Notes: a model not told the origin generated them from the letters alone. A stretch of 64,000 bases of DNA from an uncultured bacterium (GCA_902761735.1 CACWLL010000006.1:186001-250000), one strand, 5' to 3'. Positions 25,705 to 35,619 are shown, numbered from the stretch's first letter. Numbers and translations are program-made.

Positions 25705-27729
25705 TTACTCGTGGCAGCCAAATGCGATTGTAATATGTTCTCTTGGGTTAACCGCAGAGATTTTATAACCTTTAGGGTCAACTAGGTATGCAAATTCATC
25801 ACCGGTTGTTTGGAATAATCCCATTGTACCGGATAATGCAGTTCTTGTCACGTCAACAGGTGCTTTGACAGTTTCCCAAAGTCCATCTCCCAAGTTTCTG
25901 GCAGCAGCCCCGAATTTACCCTGAAATACGTGTCCAAGCATATAACCTGCGTCGTTTGAAACATTTTCAACGGCATTTCCCAAATTGGAAACGATACCGC
26001 CTGCAGTTCTGCCTACAACACCAACCAGTGAGCCGGCGAGGGTAAATGGCATTTCAACAAATCTTGCAACAGGATTTACTTGTCTTGATTTGTTTACTTG
26101 GGCTTGAAGTATTTGTTTTGGCAGGTTTGCATCGTGGCAGCCGTCAGTGATACTTGTGAATGAAAGTTTTAGTGCACCTTTGTTGCAACCTGAAGGTCTT
26201 ATGACTTCTACCACCTGTCCCGTTACTGTTGAACCTATCGGGTAAGTAACGCCGTTTATTGTTACTTCTTCAAGAGTATTTGCCCTAAAGTATTGACCAA
26301 CGTGAGAAGATTTTGCCGTTAACTGGTCAATCATCTTAACTTTTAATGTTGGTATATTAACTATTTGTGATTCTTCAATAAATGCTTGTTTATTGAAGTC
26401 AGGCGTTATAGGGCAAGCCGCATTTGCTGTTGCGGGATTTGTATCGTAACCAAGAGCTACACGAATAGTTTGCAGCATAGAAGCGACATCTGCACGGGTA
26501 GCTTCTCTGTTAGGAAAAATCATATTTGGATTAGGTGAATCTTTCAATGCACCGTTTTGTAATGATTTAGCAACAGGTATTCTTGCCCACCCCGGAACGC
26601 TGTTACCGTCGGCGTATTTTGAAAGGATTTCGTTAGCTTTACATTCATCTATGTCGCAATTCATTCCTTTTGCAATTGAAGTAAGCGCTTCTGCACGAGT
26701 TACTTTCTTGTTTGGCATAAATTTACCGTTAGGGTACCCTGCAAGTAAATCTTCATCTACGGCCTTTGCAATGGCTGCATTTGCCCAATTATGTGTTGGG
26801 ACATCAGAGAAGATTCTTCTGGTATGTAATCCGCAGTCATCAAGATTAAATCCCTTAACAAGCATTGTTGCAAATTCGGCACGGGTTATATCTTTGCGAG
26901 GTTTGAATTGACCGTCAGGATATCCGACAACTACATTATTCATTGCAAGTTTGTCTATATCGCATGATGCCCAGTAGCTGTTAGGAACGTCAGGGAACAT
27001 TCCTCCGCCCATCATTGCCGGTGCGGCAGCCCCGATTGGTAAACCTTCCAGAGCTGCTTTCATATCGAAAGGGACCATAGCTTTTTTTATTGCCTGACGG
27101 GAACTTCTTGTTTGAATATCTATTGGAGTGTTGTTTCCGTCCATAATACGTTCATTTCTTTCAACGGGTATTCCGTTGTATCTTGTCGGGTCTTCGCCCA
27201 AACATGGAAGTTGTGATGCCGCTCCCGTAATCAAGCCTTCGGAAGAAACGGTAGTTCCGCTTATTGCGGAATTTAATTGTCCTGCAGTACCGATATTTGC
27301 AGTTTCTGTTGTTAGGATTGAATTGGCCTGTTCTCCTACGTAATTATTTGTACCATAAATTGCGTTTGGATAGCCGTATACCTGATGCATATCCTTTTTG
27401 CTTGGTTTCCCCGTTTGAGGACAAACCGCGCATGCATCATCAGCAGTTGAGTCTATGCTTGTGTCAAAATTTTTATCACAACCACAATCCGGTTTTGCCT
27501 TTTGGCAGTCGCAATCGTCAAAAGCTTTATTGCATTTATCGCAAGTGGGAGTTTTTGTGCAAGGACATGCTCCTCCTGTCACAACAGGTAAAGCTTCAGG
27601 ACACGGGGTTTGTGTTACCGGAGCTGCCGGTTGTTGGGTACACGGGCATGCTGCCATTACCTGATCCAAGGAACACGTTGCTATTCCAACGGCAATTGCA
27701 GCTGCCACAGTTAGTTTTTTAATTGTCAT
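25705..27729 (-). CDS. SLH-domain surface protein with cysteine-rich N-terminus
   Basis: 674 residues. A signal peptide (about 1-26) is followed by a head (about 27-105) with 13 Cys, including four CxC and two CxxC motifs. Three SLH repeats lie in about 245-440 (FPDVPNSYWASCDIDKLAMN, FSDVPTHNWANAAIAKAVDE and a third with YADGNSVPGWARIPVAKSL). The C-terminal part has a glycine/valine-rich stretch (about 565-640) that could lie in a membrane. SLH domains anchor proteins to cell-wall polymers; in Cyanobacteria-related lineages they usually sit on outer-membrane proteins. The ribosome binding site AAGGAGG and a stable hairpin before it suggest high expression. Ligand of the Cys head unknown. Confidence 0.85.
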   Translation of the reverse strand: MTIKKLTVAAAIAVGIATCSLDQVMAACPCTQQPAAPVTQTPCPEALPVVTGGACPCTKTPTCDKCNKAFDDCDCQKAKPDCGCDKNFDTSIDSTADDACAVCPQTGKPSKKDMHQVYGYPNAIYGTNNYVGEQANSILTTETANIGTAGQLNSAISGTTVSSEGLITGAASQLPCLGEDPTRYNGIPVERNERIMDGNNTPIDIQTRSSRQAIKKAMVPFDMKAALEGLPIGAAAPAMMGGGMFPDVPNSYWASCDIDKLAMNNVVVGYPDGQFKPRKDITRAEFATMLVKGFNLDDCGLHTRRIFSDVPTHNWANAAIAKAVDEDLLAGYPNGKFMPNKKVTRAEALTSIAKGMNCDIDECKANEILSKYADGNSVPGWARIPVAKSLQNGALKDSPNPNMIFPNREATRADVASMLQTIRVALGYDTNPATANAACPITPDFNKQAFIEESQIVNIPTLKVKMIDQLTAKSSHVGQYFRANTLEEVTINGVTYPIGSTVTGQVVEVIRPSGCNKGALKLSFTSITDGCHDANLPKQILQAQVNKSRQVNPVARFVEMPFTLAGSLVGVVGRTAGGIVSNLGNAVENVSNDAGYMLGHVFQGKFGAAARNLGDGLWETVKAPVDVTRTALSGTMGLFQTTGDEFAYLVDPKGYKISAVNPREHITIAFGCHE

Positions 27730-27749
27730 TTTTACCTCCTTGTAATATG

Positions 27750-27772
27750 ACGGGTTTCTTTCTTAAACCCGT
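27750..27772 (-). promoter_or_regulatory. 5'-UTR hairpin before SLH gene
   Basis: On the minus strand ACGGGTTT, a 7-nt loop and AAACCCGT (8 bp), ending about 10 nt before the AAGGAGG. There is no U run after it, so it is more likely an mRNA-stabilising or translational element than a terminator. Confidence 0.55.
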
Positions 27773-27896
27773 AAAAGTTTTAAAAAACGAACTTAATACC
27801 TGATTATGTACCCTAATTACATTTATAAACATTACCGCAAGTACCTATTCGTGTAGGCTATTTGTGAAAAATTTAAAGTATAAAATGTGTTATATA

Positions 27897-27929
27897 AAAA
27901 TAACCTCGCTTTTTATGCGAGGTTATTTT
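27897..27929 (-). terminator. Terminator of MFS transporter gene
   Basis: An 11-bp stem AATAACCTCGC (27899-27909) with GCGAGGTTATT (27917-27927), flanked by A and T runs, so it can act in both directions. Confidence 0.85.
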
Positions 27930-27949
27930 GTTATAGTGGTTTTTGTTAA

Positions 27950-29356
27950 TTAACTTCTTTTTCTTTTACGTATATTTTCATAAATCATAAGAATCGTGCA
28001 AATAACAACACAGATTACGGTTGATACCATCCAAAATCCTATTGCACCGTTCCAACCAAATTTATCAACCATAAATCCGGTACCGCCTGAAGATAGTGCC
28101 GCCCCCACATATCCAAAAATACCGGTAAACCCAATTGATGCTGATGCAACCTTTTTGGAACTGCTTTCAACTGCACATAAACCGCCGATAAGCATTTGCG
28201 GACCCGCTGTAAATACACCAATCATTGCGGCATAGACATAATCAAGAGTTTCATGTACAGCTCCGCTTCCCGTATTTGTTGCAAACAGATATAAACTTAG
28301 GATTAGCATGATTAAAAATACTATATTAACAGGTGTTCTGTTACCCTTGCATATTTTATCAGATATAACCCCTGCCATAATAGCACCTGCAGAACCTACA
28401 AGCGCAAGTGTACTCAATTTAGCACTAGCAATTGTTAAGGCATTTCCTTTTACTTCGACTAAATATTTTACCAGCCAATCTTCTGTCCCGAAACGAATTA
28501 TGTATACAAAGATATATGCAATTGCTAACATCCAAATTATAGGATTGCATAGAATGTTTTCTTTAAATACCTGAAAATATGAGCGATTATCGCCATCAGC
28601 TTCTTCAGATTTAGCCTCGGGTTCGTTATTGTATTTTTCAATATCAGGTAAGCCTATTGTTTGCGGTTTGTCCCTTAATCTTTCAAATAACCAGAGCCCT
28701 GTAATTATACAGATAATAGCCGGTACGTAGAATGCAGCCTTCCAACCGAATTTATCAATTGCAAAGCCGGATAAGGCAACTGCAGCAAATACTCCTATTT
28801 GATGAGAAGTAGACCATAATGACCATTTTGTACCCCTTTCAGAGTTTGAAAACCAATAAGAAAGACTTTTGGCAACAGGAGGAAATCCGCACGATTGAAA
28901 CCACCCGTTTGCACCCCAGAAAAATGCCAATAGCCATAATAAAATAGTGGCAGATGGTAAACCGAAGAAACTTATGTGTCCCGGGGTTACAAATAAAGCA
29001 CTAATTACAAAAAACAGGTTACATATTGCAGAAAGGATTAATGCTGTCGGTAAAAATGTTCTTACATTTGCCTTGTCAGCAATAACGCCGTTTACAAATT
29101 TACCTATGCCATATGTCACGTATAATGTTGAACCTAACAGCCCAAGCTCCGTATTAGAAAAATGCAATGCCTTTCCCATAGCAGGTAGTGCGACTGCTAT
29201 ATTTTTACGGCAAAGATGAAATACTACATATGCAATAAAGCTGGCGTAAAAAATTCTCAATCGAAAATGTGCATATGTTTTTTTTACTGCGGCTTCATCT
29301 TTTATCGGCTCTGCAAAAGGCGGTTCCTTAAAAAACTCTATAAATTTATTCGACAT
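27950..29356 (-). CDS. MFS transporter, organophosphate:phosphate antiporter family
   Basis: 468 residues with about 12 membrane segments. Family motifs of the GlpT/UhpT/UhpC group: FVVYHLCRK-like AYVVFHLCRKNIAVALPAM, LGSTLYVTYGIGKFVNGVIADK, and FWGANGWFQSCGFPPVAKSLSYWFS. Members exchange sugar phosphates or glycerol-3-phosphate for phosphate across the inner membrane, or act as sensors (UhpC). Substrate cannot be told here. No two-component genes are adjacent, which argues against a UhpC-type sensor. It ends at its own terminator; the exonuclease gene lies 11 bp upstream, so the two are co-transcribed. Confidence 0.9.
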   Translation of the reverse strand: MSNKFIEFFKEPPFAEPIKDEAAVKKTYAHFRLRIFYASFIAYVVFHLCRKNIAVALPAMGKALHFSNTELGLLGSTLYVTYGIGKFVNGVIADKANVRTFLPTALILSAICNLFFVISALFVTPGHISFFGLPSATILLWLLAFFWGANGWFQSCGFPPVAKSLSYWFSNSERGTKWSLWSTSHQIGVFAAVALSGFAIDKFGWKAAFYVPAIICIITGLWLFERLRDKPQTIGLPDIEKYNNEPEAKSEEADGDNRSYFQVFKENILCNPIIWMLAIAYIFVYIIRFGTEDWLVKYLVEVKGNALTIASAKLSTLALVGSAGAIMAGVISDKICKGNRTPVNIVFLIMLILSLYLFATNTGSGAVHETLDYVYAAMIGVFTAGPQMLIGGLCAVESSSKKVASASIGFTGIFGYVGAALSSGGTGFMVDKFGWNGAIGFWMVSTVICVVICTILMIYENIRKRKRS

Positions 29357-29367
29357 AATGTTCTTCT

Positions 29368-30285
29368 CTACTTCCCTGCTTTAATTATTTGTATATTTCT
29401 GGTTTCTGTAATTTCTTGACGAGCATCCTTAATAATTTCTCTTTTATTCTCATCTAACCTGCCACCTCCGACAAGTCTGTCAACAAAACCAGTATTGATT
29501 TTAACAGCTTTTTCAAAAGCTCCGACTTCTTCTAAAACATCTTTTATTTGGTTAAAGTCATAACCAAAAGTTTGTTTTGTATTGTATACAAGTGTTTCCC
29601 CGCTTTGAGATACTATTGGGTTTCCGCCTTGCTCAAAATATAATTTAAATACTGATTTTAAATCCTGTAATTCTGATTGTAAAGTAGTTACTGTCTGTTG
29701 AATTCTCAAGTATCTTTCAAATAAATATTCTATATTATCCAATTGCTTGGATTCCCAATCATATTTTTGCAAATATAATTTTTTTAATTTAGGATATGCA
29801 AGTGCAAGCCCCATGGTATCTGCCATTGCCCTATGATGATTGTTTAATTCGACCTGAAATTTTTCAGTTAGAGCTTCTAATCCGTGTGATTCAAGTTCAG
29901 GATAAATTTCTTTGAACATTTGTTGAGTGTCAATTCGGGGATTATCAATTTCTTTGCCAAATACTCTTTTGCTTGCTTCGTTCAAAAATGAATAATCAAA
30001 AATTGCGTTGTGTGCAACTATCGGATAATCCTTAATAAAATCCAGAATTTTAGGCATTGCCTCAGCTTCTGTCGGTGCGTCCTGAACCATTTCCGGTGTA
30101 ATGCCGTGTATTGCAATACTTGATTTTCTAATATGTTGCTCAGGATTTATGAGAGTTTGAAATTCGTCTTTTATTTTGCCGTTTTCCATTCTAACAGCAG
30201 CAAATTCAACCATCCTCTCCTTAGTATAATCCAATCCCGTAGTTTCTGTATCAAGAACTATCTCTATAATTTTTTTTCTTGCCAT
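29368..30285 (-). CDS. DEDDh 3'-5' exonuclease (DnaQ/PolC-epsilon like)
   Basis: 305 residues. The exonuclease core is in the first 175 residues: VLDTETTGLD (Exo I), VAHNAIFDYSFL (Exo II) and NHHRAMADTMGLALAYP (Exo III with His), so all DEDDh catalytic residues are present. The C-terminal 130 residues are helical with a coiled coil (LQTVTTLQSELQDLKSVF) and are not part of the known fold. It could be the proofreading epsilon subunit or a general repair exonuclease. AGGATAG is a plausible ribosome binding site; divergent from trxA. Confidence 0.88.
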   Translation of the reverse strand: MARKKIIEIVLDTETTGLDYTKERMVEFAAVRMENGKIKDEFQTLINPEQHIRKSSIAIHGITPEMVQDAPTEAEAMPKILDFIKDYPIVAHNAIFDYSFLNEASKRVFGKEIDNPRIDTQQMFKEIYPELESHGLEALTEKFQVELNNHHRAMADTMGLALAYPKLKKLYLQKYDWESKQLDNIEYLFERYLRIQQTVTTLQSELQDLKSVFKLYFEQGGNPIVSQSGETLVYNTKQTFGYDFNQIKDVLEEVGAFEKAVKINTGFVDRLVGGGRLDENKREIIKDARQEITETRNIQIIKAGK

Positions 30286-30377
30286 ATCTCTATCCTATCG
30301 TGTGCTAATTAGATAATAGCACAAAAATATTTATTATGATATAATTGATACCGTAAATTTAACAAAGGAGTATAATT

Positions 30378-30701
30378 ATGTCTAACGCTTCTGATATTAA
30401 TGAATCTATGTTTGAGAGTGAAGTTTTAAACGCAGATGTTCCTGTGGTTGTTGACTTTTGGGCATCTTGGTGCGGACCTTGCAGAAAATTAAGTCCTATT
30501 TTGGATGATATTTCTAATGAATTTGGGGCAAAAGTAAAATTTGTGAAAGTGAATGCGGATGAAAATATAAAAACGGCAAAGGATTATGCAATCAGCGGTT
30601 TACCTACTCTAATGGTTTTCAAAGATGGAAAGGCTGTCGAAAGACTTGTCGGACTTATGCCAAAATCAGCAATTATTTCAAATATTGAAAAACATTTGTA
30701 A
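30378..30701 (+). CDS. trxA: Thioredoxin
   Basis: 107 residues, one thioredoxin fold with the redox motif WASWCGPCRKLSP, the cis-Pro in SGLPTLMVFKDG and a normal C-terminus. It reduces cytoplasmic disulfides. AAGGAG precedes the ATG. It stands alone with a strong terminator after it. More than one thioredoxin may exist in the genome, so the symbol is by type. Confidence 0.93.
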   Translation: MSNASDINESMFESEVLNADVPVVVDFWASWCGPCRKLSPILDDISNEFGAKVKFVKVNADENIKTAKDYAISGLPTLMVFKDGKAVERLVGLMPKSAIISNIEKHL

Positions 30702-30724
30702 TAAAAATAATAACAGTATAAATG

Positions 30725-30759
30725 AAAATGCCAAGGTTAAATTGAACCTTGGCATTTTT
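30725..30759 (+). terminator. Terminator of trxA
   Basis: A 14-bp stem AAAATGCCAAGGTT (30725-30738) with AACCTTGGCATTTT (30745-30758), 6-nt loop, short T run. Confidence 0.92.
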
Positions 30760-30867
30760 AATTTATGTAACAATATGTTCTTTTTTATAGATTATGATTA
30801 AAGTTTTTCCTTACTAATCCGATATATATATTGTAAAATAGCGCAATTTTATAAAGGAATATTTGAT

Positions 30868-33800
30868 ATGCTTAATAGTAAAGGTAAATTAATTTCCACT
30901 ACTGCAAAGTCCAGTTCAAAGAATTTAAGGGATAGTTTATATCGTACAAAATTTTATATACCAAAAGACGATTATGTCCTTGCGGCAGTTCAAAAAACCG
31001 TTGCTCGTTTAAAAGAGATGGATGAATATAGAGATACTGATGAAGATTTTCTTATAGAACTTGCGGCTGCAGAAGTGTGCAAATATACCGAAATCTCGAA
31101 AAAAGGCAGAATGCAGAAATTTACTTTAAATGAAAATGTCGCAGAGGGGACTTGGAGTAATTTTACTTATGAAGAAATTATAAGGATGTATGAAGCCGGA
31201 GAAAATGTGCCAAAAGAAGTTGCTGAATGGGCTTATAAAATGGCTAATTATGATCAATTAACCTATGAAGTTGATTGTCATGCTACTGCCAACCAAAATG
31301 ATATAAATCAGTTGAACATTAATTCCGATGATAAGTTTTCAGATCAAAAAAATAATTTAATTAAGTCTGCTTCTCAATTGGAAAAACAAGATGAAAAAAT
31401 TGAAGAAGATAATAAAAAGCTTGTAACAAAAGGTCATGAAATTTCAGCTAAGCAGCAAGATTTAGCGAATAAAGAAAAGGCAAGCCAAGAAAAAATAGAG
31501 GCATTTTCAAAAGAGTATAAAGAAATAGAAAGAAAAATCAATAATGGGGAAGAACTCTCCGATGATGAAATTTCCCGTTATAAAGCTCTTGGCTCTATGC
31601 TAAACAGCGAACATAAAGAAATTGTTATTCAATCTCAAAATGTGGAAGCTGATATAGCAAATTTGTTTGATGATATGCAAAAGTCTGCGAAGATTACTGC
31701 AATGAGTAATCAATTGGCTAATAATGTTCAATTGTTGTCGGAAAGTGTTGCGCCGCAAGAAAAAAATGCGAATGCAGCTATAAATTTGAAACATGTTGTT
31801 GAAATAGATTCTTCGTTGAATAACTTCAGAGCTGCAACATCTGACGGTAAGTTGTTTAATTTATCTATGGATCTTTCCGTTAACACTTCATTCCTTGCCG
31901 ATAAATCAAATCTTGAAATTGGCAATGCAAGTGAATTTAAAGAAAAAGTTGATAATCAACTTGAAATTGTTTCTAACTATGATGAAGTTACTCCGAAAGA
32001 AGCAAATTCGGCTGAGTCTGCAGAAGATGAAGATGTCCAAAATCCTAATGAAAATATTCCAACAGAAAATGTTGAGGGCGAGCAAAATCAATCTGCCGCA
32101 CAGGTTCAGGATGAAGAACCTGTTACGGATGAAGAACAGGTTGCCGATGTTGGTAATAATGAAGAAGAACCGATTATGTCAGAACAAGAAAATCCGGAAT
32201 CTAATACTGTTGTGACAGGTGCTGCTGCCGAATTGGAAAATATGCCTGCAAATACGCTTGAAATTCCTTCAGAAGAATTAGTGGAAGAACCTGTTGCAGA
32301 TAATGTTGTTCCGCCTGAAAATGAAATTCCTGCTGAAGATGAACAACCTGCTATTGAAGATATCTCATCAGAAAGAACAGAAGAGGAGAATATTCAAAAA
32401 CGCGGTAATGTAAGGACTGCAGAGGAAACCTCCGAGCCAACGACGATTAATAATAACTTGAAAGAAGAAGATAAAATTGAAGCCAAAGACAAAAACTTGC
32501 CGGCATCAGAACAGGTTATTGATGAAACACAAAATCCGCAAAATGTTGTTTATGATGAGGCAATTTCCGGCGCGGACGCATCAATTGACAACCTTTCTTC
32601 TGTAACTGATGTTTTGGGTGATGCACACGTAAATACTATGGCTGATATGCCGCTGTCAGATAAATCGGCTATGGCAAGTATAAGCAAATCAGAAGATATG
32701 ACAACAGAATCAGGAGCTGTTAAATCCGTTAAAATTTCTCCAAAACATAAGGCTCAAAACTCACAATTGGAAGAAGCAGGTGATGTTGTTTCTGCTCCAT
32801 TAAAAGATAAAGTTGAAGATGCTCCTGCTGCAAAAGCTGAGGGTAAGAAAGTTGAATCTCAGGAAATTATTGCAAATGAAGCTATTGCAGATGCCGTAAA
32901 TCGTGAAAGAAAAGCGGGAGAAGAACAATCTGAAAATAATAAAGACGTTATCGAAAATACTTATGAATTAAGAAATAGCGCATATAAAATCAAAGATTTC
33001 AAAAACTCTGATGAAAAAGAAAATACTAAACTTTCAGATATTGATAAGTCTTCAAAGATTCTTAAATCAGAAATAGAGGACAATGCCGCACAGCAAACTT
33101 CTGCACCGATTGAGAACGGCAGCACTCTTGAGCAAACTCACAGAAGAAAACTTGCTAAATTGGAAACGAGCGGTGAAGATGCCAAAGTTCTTGACCATAA
33201 AGTTGAGGATAGTGGTGAGCAAATCAATAAATTGGGTAATAACAGCGATGAAGAAAATGCAAAAGTTATAAACAAAGCTTCGGCTGATATGGCTGTTGCC
33301 GATGAAAAGCGAGCAGAGGGCATAACTGATGTTGATAACGAACAAAAATTATCAGAAAGAATAGATGTTATTAATGAACTCTATACCAATACAAAAGCTG
33401 TCGGACGTGAGGTAAAACAGAATGCTCTGACGGATTCTGTCGGTAATGTATTATTTGAAGCCGGTCATGATGGCGAAATTGCAAGTGATAATTCTAAGGA
33501 AGAAGTAAGACTTGCTCAAGCTAATCTTTCAAATGTTTCGCAAGATATAAATAATGTAAGGCGCAGTCTTGATGAATTGGATGACAGAAGCTCATTTGCC
33601 GGCGATAATGTTGAAAGAGGTCAAAATGCTGGAGCAGGCAGTAATCACAGAGCAGGAAATGCTTATATCGCGGCAAAAGCAACTACAACTCCTGAAAATG
33701 GTATAGATGTTGAAAACCCTGAATTTGCAACGGATATTGGTGTAATTGATGATGCCGGAGCAATACCTACTGTTGCTGATGAAACAATAGAAGTTCAACA

Positions 33801-34242
33801 GGTGGTTTCTCCTGAAATTTCAATTAGTGATAATGATATAAAGCTTGTGGATGTTCCAAACAGCGTAGAATCTGAAGATGAAATGCCGGCTGCTCAGGAA
33901 GATGTCAAAGCAAGTATTGCCGATGCGACAACTGAAGCTTATACAAATCCGCTTATTAGAGATAATCGTGATGCAATATACGAAGAAGCTGATGCTGCAA
34001 TTAAAGATGAAATGAAAGTTGTTGCTTCGGTCGATGCGGCAAAGACGAGTTCTAAAGCTGTTGTAAAAGCTGATGTTGCAGAAATTATGCAATCCTCATT
34101 AAGCAGTGTTGGCGTTCGAGCTCAAAGAAAAGATTCCGATAATGACAAAAAACACAAATTGTTCACTCAATTTGAAAATCAAAAACGTAATGAAGCAAGA
34201 AAAACTGTTCAAAAAGTTAATAAAGCCAGAGATGCAAGATAA
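30868..34242 (+). CDS. Very large acidic coiled-coil protein of unknown function
   Basis: 1124 residues with no signal peptide and no membrane segment. Residues 1-130 look folded (KFYIPKDDYVLAAVQKTVARLKEM, then FTYEEIIRMYEAG). A coiled coil follows (about 160-290), then a long Glu/Pro/Asn/Val-rich disordered stretch (about 380-560), a mixed region (560-860), more helices (about 835-915, VNELYTNTKAVGREV-like) and a short basic tail (KKHKLFTQFENQKRNEARK). Ser, Ala, Glu and Asp dominate. Family not recognised. Such a plan suits a cytoskeletal, scaffold or polar-organiser protein, but this is inference. AAGGAAT precedes the ATG. Its stop codon directly touches that of radA on the other strand. 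Confidence 0.8.
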   Translation: MLNSKGKLISTTAKSSSKNLRDSLYRTKFYIPKDDYVLAAVQKTVARLKEMDEYRDTDEDFLIELAAAEVCKYTEISKKGRMQKFTLNENVAEGTWSNFTYEEIIRMYEAGENVPKEVAEWAYKMANYDQLTYEVDCHATANQNDINQLNINSDDKFSDQKNNLIKSASQLEKQDEKIEEDNKKLVTKGHEISAKQQDLANKEKASQEKIEAFSKEYKEIERKINNGEELSDDEISRYKALGSMLNSEHKEIVIQSQNVEADIANLFDDMQKSAKITAMSNQLANNVQLLSESVAPQEKNANAAINLKHVVEIDSSLNNFRAATSDGKLFNLSMDLSVNTSFLADKSNLEIGNASEFKEKVDNQLEIVSNYDEVTPKEANSAESAEDEDVQNPNENIPTENVEGEQNQSAAQVQDEEPVTDEEQVADVGNNEEEPIMSEQENPESNTVVTGAAAELENMPANTLEIPSEELVEEPVADNVVPPENEIPAEDEQPAIEDISSERTEEENIQKRGNVRTAEETSEPTTINNNLKEEDKIEAKDKNLPASEQVIDETQNPQNVVYDEAISGADASIDNLSSVTDVLGDAHVNTMADMPLSDKSAMASISKSEDMTTESGAVKSVKISPKHKAQNSQLEEAGDVVSAPLKDKVEDAPAAKAEGKKVESQEIIANEAIADAVNRERKAGEEQSENNKDVIENTYELRNSAYKIKDFKNSDEKENTKLSDIDKSSKILKSEIEDNAAQQTSAPIENGSTLEQTHRRKLAKLETSGEDAKVLDHKVEDSGEQINKLGNNSDEENAKVINKASADMAVADEKRAEGITDVDNEQKLSERIDVINELYTNTKAVGREVKQNALTDSVGNVLFEAGHDGEIASDNSKEEVRLAQANLSNVSQDINNVRRSLDELDDRSSFAGDNVERGQNAGAGSNHRAGNAYIAAKATTTPENGIDVENPEFATDIGVIDDAGAIPTVADETIEVQQVVSPEISISDNDIKLVDVPNSVESEDEMPAAQEDVKASIADATTEAYTNPLIRDNRDAIYEEADAAIKDEMKVVASVDAAKTSSKAVVKADVAEIMQSSLSSVGVRAQRKDSDNDKKHKLFTQFENQKRNEARKTVQKVNKARDAR

Positions 34243-35619
34243 TTAGCCTGCAGAAACACAGGATATTATAGCATCGGTAAGACGTTTAACTTTTACTATA
34301 CTAAGATTTTTTTCCAATCCTTTTGGAATAATGTTAGAGTCCGGAATTATTGCTTTCTTGAATCCGGCGACTTCCGCTTCTTTTAACCTTTTTTCTATGT
34401 TATTAACAGGATGAATTTCTCCTGATAATCCGATTTCGCCTATAATAACCGTTTGCGGATCTACAACTACATCCCTTGCACACGTTGCAACCGCTAATGC
34501 TATTCCTAAATCAGCACTGGGCTCATCTACTTCTATACCCCCCATTACATTTACGTACACATCTTGTTTTGAAAAATCAAGACCTACTCGTTTTTCCAAA
34601 ACCGCAAGAATTTGATGCAGTCGGCTTAAATCAACTCCATTTGTTACTCTTCTTGGTGCAGAATATGAAGTTGTTCCCACAAGTGCCTGAATTTCTACCA
34701 TCAGGGGGCGTGACCCTTCATTTGTAACGATAATAGCACTGCCCGGAGCGGCAACTCTTGAACGTTCGTTCAAAAACAGTTCATTAGGATTTGTAATTTC
34801 GTGTAATCCGTCAGTTTGCATTTCAAAAATACCTACTTCGGAGGTGTTTCCAAATCTGTTTTTCATTGCTCGAAGCATTCTGTAAGATTTGTATTTGTCC
34901 CCTTCAAAATAAATTACGGTATCTACCATATGTTCAAGAACTTTCGGCCCTGCAATGTTTCCGTCTTTTGTTACGTGTCCTATTACAATTGTTGTTATAT
35001 TTTTATTTTTTGCAATATGCATTAATAAATTTGTGCATTCTCTAATTTGGGTTACGCTTCCTGCGGTGCTTTGAACAATATTTGAATATATTGCCTGAAT
35101 GCTGTCTATTATAACAAAATCCGGAGAGATTTCTTCTATTTGTGCTTTGATATTTTCCATATTGGTTTGAGGATAAATATATAAATTATCTGAATTAATA
35201 TTTAATCTTTCTGCACGTAATTTTAATTGATTTGAACTTTCCTCTGCGGACACATACAAAACTTTTTTCCCTGTACGGCATATTTGCCCGCAGGTTTGTA
35301 ATGTTATTGTAGATTTTCCTATCCCCGGATCCCCTGCGAGTAAAACTAATGAACCTTGAACAAAACCTCCTCCAAGAACTCTGTCAATTTCAGATATGTT
35401 CGTTTTAACTCGAACTTCTTCTCCAATATGTATATCTTTAAGAAGTTCAGGTTTTTCCGTATTAATAAATTCATTGGCTGCAGCATTCGGAGCTTTGGCA
35501 TCCGGTTGTACTTCTTCAACTAAAGAGCCCCAGTTTCCGCATTCCGGGCATTTCCCTAAATATCCCGCAGTTTCATATCCGCATTCTTTACATATCCATT
35601 TTGATTTTGCTTTTGCCAT
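34243..35619 (-). CDS. radA: DNA repair protein RadA
   Basis: 458 residues, full length. N-terminal C4 zinc finger (CKECGYETAGYLGKCPECGNWGS), RecA-like ATPase with Walker A GDPGIGKSTITLQ, the RadA-specific motif KNRFG, and a C-terminal Lon-protease-like domain with VMGGIEVDEPSADLGIALAVAT. RadA drives branch migration in recombination and, in transformable bacteria, helps integrate incoming DNA. No Shine-Dalgarno sequence is present and TATAAT ends 6 nt before the ATG. It meets the 1124-residue gene tail to tail with no space or terminator. Confidence 0.95.
   Translation of the reverse strand: MAKAKSKWICKECGYETAGYLGKCPECGNWGSLVEEVQPDAKAPNAAANEFINTEKPELLKDIHIGEEVRVKTNISEIDRVLGGGFVQGSLVLLAGDPGIGKSTITLQTCGQICRTGKKVLYVSAEESSNQLKLRAERLNINSDNLYIYPQTNMENIKAQIEEISPDFVIIDSIQAIYSNIVQSTAGSVTQIRECTNLLMHIAKNKNITTIVIGHVTKDGNIAGPKVLEHMVDTVIYFEGDKYKSYRMLRAMKNRFGNTSEVGIFEMQTDGLHEITNPNELFLNERSRVAAPGSAIIVTNEGSRPLMVEIQALVGTTSYSAPRRVTNGVDLSRLHQILAVLEKRVGLDFSKQDVYVNVMGGIEVDEPSADLGIALAVATCARDVVVDPQTVIIGEIGLSGEIHPVNNIEKRLKEAEVAGFKKAIIPDSNIIPKGLEKNLSIVKVKRLTDAIISCVSAG

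Noticed and set aside
30764-30781. HLR1 box before the 1124-residue gene
   Set aside because: Only one half site is intact (TGTAA, then TGTTC at the right distance).
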